From: Fomes fomentarius
Taxonomy: Eukaryota; Basidiomycota; Agaricomycetes; Polyporales; Polyporaceae
Direction of reading: 5' to 3'
Assembly (NCBI GenBank): GCA_022606135.1
Contig: JABYQN010000008.1
Location: 1,426,001-1,490,000 of the forward strand
Length of the DNA: 64,000 nucleotides
The notes below the pieces were generated by a model. The model saw only the letters and a list, made by a program, of their open reading frames with translations. It made no database searches and was not told where the DNA came from. Of the stretch, positions 58,285 through 64,000 are shown in pieces; the stretch's first letter is position 1; each line of letters opens with the position of its first letter. Position numbers and translations under genes: made by a program.

Positions 58285-59812
58285 CTAGTCCTCCTCAAAG
58301 TCCTCAAAATCCTCGTCTACAAGGATGTGATCCTCCAACAGTCTGGGGAAGATGCGCTGCAAGTACGCAACGCCTCGCTCCCTGTCCTCGAGCGACCACT
58401 GACCAGCAAGGAGATTCGCATGGAAGAGGCGATTGTTGTATGTCCGCACAGAGGATAGATCGAGGTCCTTGAGCAGAGCGACATCCGGCAGGGACATAAC
58501 GAGAGACCTGAGCGCAGGACACCCTGCCGCAAGGCTCTCCAACGCGGTGATGGGCGGCCTAGGGTGTTCGCTGGGTTCGTCTGGGTACGGCAGGCAGAGG
58601 GACTCCAGCTCGGGCCATGCCTTCGCCATGTCCGCGATGTCGTCCGCAGTGATGGTGACCTCCATTTCGAACATGACGGAGATCGAGACCTTGCGCAGGG
58701 CGTGTACTCCGTAGAGGGGCGCGATGAGGTCATGGAAGACGCGTGGCTGCATGTCGCGAGGATTGTCGTTCAACTCGAGCGTGACCTCGCGTAGAGTTTG
58801 CGCGAGCTGGGATGAGATTACGCTGATGCAGCGCTTGACGAGCGCGTCGACGAGCTCGATGTTGAGCGTGATACTTGTGAGGCAGTCGGCGCGGATTGAT
58901 TCCATGGTGAGCGTGATCAAATTGACATTCCCGCCGAGGGTAAGTTGTGTTAGGGAGCCTAGGTGGAGACTGGGTAATGGATGTAAGACGCTATTCTGGG
59001 TAATGTGGTGCGACAGCGTAACGTCCAGATGACGTAGCCCAGGTGAGGACGCGCAGACCGTCTGGAGGACGGTGTGGTCGCCGCATCTAGTCAACGTCAA
59101 CGAGCGCAGATTGCAGAATTGCGTGAGGGTTTCCGCCGAGTGGGTGTGCCCACCTGGCATCCTGAGACGTTCAAGATGTGGTGCCCGAGACTGAATGAGT
59201 CGTAGCGCCGCCGCGCAGGTGTACTCTGCTGAATCGACCTCAGCCGGATCGTTGAACAAGCTCGCGGGATGAAAATTAATGAGGACGTCGCGTAGCATTG
59301 GGGACATGAAGAGTAGGAATGCCGAGGAAGCATCGTCCTGCATCCACCATTTGAGCGTCGTCAGGTGGGGAAGAAGAGGCTCTCCGCGCAGCTTGTCCAG
59401 CAAGGTCGCGGAGATGACCCCGTCTAGTTTCTCCGCATGCAGTGTCTCGTACTTGCGCACCATGTTCGCGTAGTGGCGAAAGCGGGCCCATTCAGTGTCT
59501 TCTATCGGTCCGCGTATGACCTGAGAAGCCAGTTAGGGGTGACGTTCCATCGAGAAACCAGGTACTCACATAGTGTCTGATCGTACCTCCCGTATCCTCA
59601 TCTACGGAGCTGATAGTCTTGACAAACTTAGGAAGGATGGAGCAGAGTGGTTCGAAGCCCTTCAATTCCTCCCACAGAACTTCCAGGGCGAGCTCCGAGA
59701 TCGCACGCGAGACACGCGCGCAGTTCGCGAGCGTTGCTTCATCAGCAGTGCTCTGCCTCATTACCTCCCGCACGACTTCGGTGATGTTCCACACTCTTTG
59801 TACGGCATCCAT
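58285..59812 (-). CDS. F-box/LRR-like protein, separate family
   Basis: Exons 59812-59570 and 59520-58285; 492 residues. The N-terminus (RVWNITEVVREVMRQST, then TLANCARVSRAISELALEVL, WEELKGFEPL) is the usual basidiomycete F-box-like form. The rest is a leucine-rich array (HLERLRMPGG, CNLRSLTLTRCGDH, GLRHLDVTLSHH, LESLCLPYPDE, ALRSLVMSLPDV). The tail is acidic (EDFEDFEED). It differs from the duplicated F-box copies nearby: it has a single intron and none of their conserved C-terminal motifs. A substrate-receptor role in ubiquitination is inferred from the fold. Confidence 0.83.
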
Positions 59813-60843
59813 TTCGACTGAGAGAACGTTTGAGACGGGGCGAATTTGAACAGATTGCGGCCTCGTGGAGCGGAGTCAGGGATAGGAATGTCGAGAGGCG
59901 GAGATCCTACTGCTGTTCGTGAGCAGAAGCGGAAGACTCGTGTAGTGGAGATTCCGGAGATGACGAGGAATATATAGGTAAGCACTCTACTAATCGCAGC
60001 GCGATGGACGCAATCGCCCCTGTCCCTCCGCTCCACCTCGACGACCTCGATATTCAAAGTTCATGAAGGTCCCTATGTAGTTGAGTGGTTTTCACCATAT
60101 TTCGTTGCCAGGGAGACCGCTGTGTTGTGGCTGACCCACCTCATATCTTGGGGTCATTCATACATATCATTCTCATTGACTACGACGAGCAGCATGGCCT
60201 CCGAGTCGTTGTGCGCCTCGTCGCATATTGATCTATATCTCCAGGACGTCATCGGCATTTCGTACAGCCGTTCCGGTGGAAGCAAGAGGGAAGTGATAGC
60301 TGCTCGAGAGGGCTGCATGATAGAACGTACAACCCGGCCTACTAATACCACAACATGATATCGAAGATGAGGAGGTCCGAACGTCGCTTCTCGTAGATTT
60401 AGCCGCAAGCTCTGGAAAGACCCATCAACTTGAACAAGGTAGCATCAGCTATTTAGCATCAGTCACTGTTCTTTCGGTGCCCGTCGTCATGGTACCTTGC
60501 ACGCTTGGCGGGCGAGTGACGCGACATCCCAGGTTCTTGCGCTGAACTCAACATAGAAGGTACAGAGAGATGCTACTGATGTGCGGGCCGCTCCCGGGGC
60601 GCACCATGGTCCATGCCTGAGGATTCCCTCGGGCACTGCCTCCTCGCAGCTCGAGGCGCATGATCGCTCTCGCAATCCGGTTTCGTAAAGGCTTCGTCCG
60701 CATGCCGCGCTGTGGATAACCAATCGACGACGTTCAACGCGAGCGTCCCCATGGCGAGCTCGCCTGTGCAGCGCTGTGCGCGTATGCGACCAGCATCTGA
60801 CCTCATCTGTCAGTATGAAGTGATACAGCAGATCTCTAGCAGA
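59813..60843. other. Gene-free intergenic region
   Basis: About 1 kb of divergent promoter sequence with no supported frame. Confidence 0.5.
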
Positions 60844-60850
60844 TATAAAT
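60844..60850 (+). promoter_or_regulatory. TATA box of the small secreted protein gene
   Basis: TATAAAT about 160 bases before the ATG at 61008, followed by a CT-rich leader typical of strongly expressed fungal genes. Confidence 0.6.
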
Positions 60851-61007
60851 ACGGGCTCAAAGAGACACACTCTCCCCATTCCACTTCTCTTTCTTCACCC
60901 TCGCGGCCTGGTGCTGTCCATTCAGTGTTTCGTCTTCAACTTTCGGTGCAAGCTCCTTACTCTCCCTCTCAATCAAACATCGCCCCTTCACGCCACTAAC
61001 GACCAAC

Positions 61008-61685
61008 ATGTCGCGCTTCGTCGTCTTGTTCTTCACCTTCCTCTACTTCCTCGCGGGCTCGCGCATCTACGCTGGTGAGTCGTCTTTCCATCCCCGCGCT
61101 GTCTGCGACGGTTGCGTAGGGCATCCCAAAGTACTGACTTCGATTCGCCCGCTTGACAGCACCCACCCATGAGATCTCGGCGCGCCAGCTCGGCAACCTG
61201 CAGTGCAACCTTGACCGTCTCAAGATTGTTACTACCCTCGCGAGCCTCCAGGGCACGCTCAAGGACATCGTTGGGGGCGGGTGCGTCGTTCTCCCTAATG
61301 TTGTGGCCCGAGCATGATAATCTGACCGTCATCGTTGACAGTGATGCCACCGCGGCGGAGAGCATCAAGGCAGTCCAGGACAACATCTCTGGCGCACAGG
61401 GCGCAATTGGTGTTATTGGCAAGGCACTCATCACCGGTCAGAAGGCCCCCGCAGAGGCCCGCGATCAGGTTCTCAACAACCTGACTGATGCGACCGCTGC
61501 CCTCGGCAACATCACTTCGTAAGTTCACCCCTCTACACACTCGCGCTAGGAGAGAGAGTGTGTGTACTAATGTACTTATCTCTCCTAGGACCGACGAGGG
61601 CGTCACTGCCAGCCTCGAAAAGGCCACTACGCAGCTCACCAACTCCATCCTCGCGGGTGAGGGTGTCGTCGCGAACTGCAAGTAA
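61008..61685 (+). CDS. Small secreted protein, HsbA-like in character
   Basis: Exons: 61008-61074, 61160-61280, 61342-61518, 61589-61685; 153 residues. A signal peptide (MSRFVVLFFTFLYFLAGSRI, cleavage near YA-APTHE) precedes a small helical, Ala/Thr/Asn-rich domain (QCNLDRLKIVTTLASLQGTL, KAVQDNISGAQGAIGVIGKA) with one Cys near each end (QCN and ANCK). Size, composition and the two cysteines recall fungal hydrophobic surface-binding or wall-associated proteins, but I cannot assign it firmly. The clear TATA box and CT-rich leader suggest strong or regulated expression. Confidence 0.8.
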
Positions 61686-62710
61686 GCGGAAGGCCGATCG
61701 ATGTTGTGTGTTCGGGTCCTTCTCCGGTGAGGAGGGCGTTTTGGGAGAAGTATGGGCTTGTATGGACAGACGGAACATGGCTGGACCTTCGATCCTCTTT
61801 GCCCGTGTAGTAGTGCACATCATCATGCTACAGAGTGGTGTCCGAACATTGTGTGTGCGTGAGCAAGTTGGGACCAGCTTGAGACGTCAACTCAGAGCAA
61901 TCGAGCCAACAGATGCAGACTCTTCATGAGCATAGTGGGTTCCTTCGTTCGAACGATAGATTAAGTAGCTGTGGACAAGAACATGGCCCCTGTGTCTATT
62001 GGGAAGGAGATAGGACTAAATGGCGGGTCAAAGATGTATCGGTGGGCGAAGAGGAGTGGAGAGTTTGTGCCCGACTCGGGCGAAATTTCTATCGAACGAT
62101 GAACCACACATCCTCGGTCAAGCTGGTGAGACTCTGGTGAGGCTCTGGTGAGGCTCCCAAGGCCGGTACAGTTTCCTGCTGCAGCGATTGTGTTGAGGAT
62201 AGTCAGTACCCTCCACTATAGCACTTCTGTTGTGTATTCTGATGTCGCTCCCGACTGCACCTGGTGCGATAAGAACGAGGAAGACAGTAGTTCAGCTCAC
62301 GCCGAACCCGGGGGTGGTTCCTACTACTCCAGCATTGTCCCTTCCTCTGGCCCTCGGGCTGATAGCGGCGCAGACGACACAACAGCCTCTGCAAAGGTTC
62401 AGTGACCAAGGCGTCCGCTCGCGGCGGGCGCGTTTGTGCGTGTGCGTTTCGTACCGGCGTATGCGGGGCTCGGGGAGATTGTCAGTGTGCTGCTGGCTGT
62501 GGTCGTGGCACTGCCGCCCAAGTGATTCAATCCTTCAGTGTGATAGAAGTAACTTCTTATCGATGTATGCATGTCTATCATGTATCCAAATCATAGCCAC
62601 AGCGATCAAAACGGAATGAAATGATAATGGGTATTTGTGACAGTGAAAACATGTGGGATACACGAGAATGTCAAGCTGTTTGGAATACAGTGCGACCTCT
62701 TCGACGTCTC
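61686..62710. other. Intergenic region with a short tandem repeat
   Basis: No gene. Around 62123-62157 a 12-bp unit close to CTGGTGAGGCTC occurs three times in tandem. Confidence 0.5.
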
Positions 62711-63639
62711 TCAGAAGTCATCTGCGCGGTGGGCCGCCCGAACCCGCGCCTCTGCCATAGCTGCAGTCATGCGCTTTGGTGTTTTTGCCGGTTGATAAAG
62801 GTAGGATTCGTCTACGTGAAGCCCGTCCCAGAGTGAGACTGTGAACAACGGTAAGCAGCCGTATTCAGTGCGACATGATGATGATACTCACTGAGCATCC
62901 GCGACACAGGGTTCTTGGACTTGTCGTGCCTGCGCACCCGGGGGGCCGGCGGCACCCAGGGCTCGTCGTCTGCCAGCTCGGCCAAGATCGCACGTTGCCT
63001 CTTAGTGAGCGGCGCATCCTTGCTAGGCGCGGACTTCCTTCCAGCGGCCGTGTGCGTGTCGTGCATCTCCCTGCCGGATGGCGCCCTGACATACGCATGG
63101 GGGTCGGTCGCGTGCATCGACCTACGTGATGGCTCCCTAACATGTTCTTGCGGGTCGGTGGTGTACATCGGCCTGCGAGATGATACCCGGACGTGTTCTT
63201 CGGGGTCGGTCGTGTACATCGAACTGCGGGATGGCGAACCGGCGAGGTCATGGGGGTCGGTCGTGTACATCGACCCGCGGATTGGCGTTCTGACAAGTTC
63301 TTGGGGGTCGGTCGTGTACGTGTCGAACATCGACCCGGATGGCTCCCTGACAAGTGCTTGGGCGTATTGCTCAGAGTTGCGGGGACTTGAGTAGTACGAA
63401 GCGGGAGAGTTCGTGGATGGAACGGAGGTTCGCTTCAAGCAGCTGCGCGGGTAGGACTTGGTGGAGGACATATCTGCTGGCGGCGGAAGGGATGCGGGCC
63501 TGAGAGAGATGTCGTCAACAGATCGCACGGAGCAAGAAAGGACGGAGTGCACTTACGTGAATACAAAGGCGCGAAGATGTAGCTGAGGTTTGTAGCGAGA
63601 TTGCGCTAGGTGACGAGGGAGACTTTGGTGCCCCAACAT
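62711..63639 (-). CDS. Repeat-containing basic protein of unknown function
   Basis: Exons 63639-63557, 63499-62892, 62838-62711; 272 residues. The ATG at 63639 gives an Arg-rich, acid-free N-terminus (MLGHQSLPRHLAQSRYKPQL) that could target mitochondria. The ATG at 63471 (MSSTKSYPRS) is the alternative start. The middle holds five tandem units of about 17 residues built on SMYTTDPxEHVRxPSRR (about 63110-63350), some diverged (SMHATDPHAYVRAPSGR). The C-terminus has RQRAILAELADDEPWVPPAP and, after the last intron, SLWDGLHVDESYLYQPAKTP. I know no family. The repeats are basic and Ser/Thr-rich, with RxxS sites. Confidence 0.68.
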
Positions 63640-64000
63640 CGTGCTTATGAGGTCTATACATACATGTCAGACCGTGTCCGCACAGCCATCTAGGATGGGA
63701 CTGGCACCTTACCAATTGCAGCGGCACTGGCTGCATGTCCCGCTTCGACATGTGGTATCGATCGTAGGATTGAGGATGTGGAAGACAGTTGCGCGGTAAG
63801 ATTTCAGATGAAGCCAGAGAACGTGCGGGAGCTAGCCCCAGCGCGTCGGAAAAGCATATGCGCTGGTCGGATTCGAGAACAAATATCAGAACGCGTTTTC
63901 GGATACTCTGTCTGGCGCCCTTTGACGCGGGGCGCGACTCGGAAGAATGCCTCAATGACTACTCGAATGAGAGTGTCCGAATTTGGGAGCGGAAACGCCG
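63640..64000. other. Right edge of the window
   Basis: Upstream flank of the repeat-protein gene; frames here are unsupported. Confidence 0.45.

Noticed and set aside
1..64000. CRISPR arrays, operons, Shine-Dalgarno sites
   Set aside because: The window is eukaryotic nuclear DNA with spliceosomal introns; no such structures were seen.

Overview
The window is nuclear DNA from a basidiomycete fungus, most likely an Agaricomycete. Its genes are split by many 50-65 bp GT-AG introns. They include lineage-typical families: a FunK1-type kinase, a DUF4470/MYND protein, a large F-box family and fungal thaumatin-like proteins. CDS spans below run from start codon to stop codon and include introns. Splice sites were placed by eye from frame continuity and family conservation; no computation was run.

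Layout: 1-3363 is the 3' part of a degraded non-LTR retrotransposon (reverse transcriptase plus RNase H, poly-A end) carrying a solo LTR. A truncated kinase fragment (4.0 kb) and a broken DUF4470/MYND gene (5.0-8.8 kb) follow. 9-26 kb is a gene-rich housekeeping stretch: a C2H2-like zinc-finger protein with a repeat-rich upstream region, VPS26 (retromer), a TCD-type tRNA ct6A dehydratase, an unrecognised mitochondrial-looking protein, a multi-pass membrane protein with a long disordered tail, a secreted thaumatin-like protein and a short-chain dehydrogenase. 26.6-35 kb holds a FunK1 kinase, an unexplained 243-codon open frame, a ZZZ3-like SANT protein and a PBDC1 homologue.

35-58 kb is the most unusual region. 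A block made of a decayed F-box 3' fragment, an aspartic-peptidase gene on the minus strand and an F-box gene on the plus strand occurs twice in the same order and orientation (35.2-40.7 kb and 51.8-57.8 kb). Between the copies lie an inverted, frameshifted F-box copy, a further F-box fragment, a possibly mitochondrial orphan gene, a coiled-coil protein and LCB1 (serine palmitoyltransferase). Both peptidase genes interrupt the two catalytic Asp motifs with introns at the identical codon position and carry a 13-nt microexon.

58-64 kb holds a separate F-box/LRR-like gene, a small secreted protein and a protein with 17-residue tandem repeats. No tRNA, rRNA or CRISPR array was seen. The housekeeping genes serve unrelated pathways (endosomal retrieval, tRNA modification, sphingolipid synthesis, chromatin and translation factor assembly). 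The F-box/peptidase region looks like a locally expanding and decaying accessory cluster.
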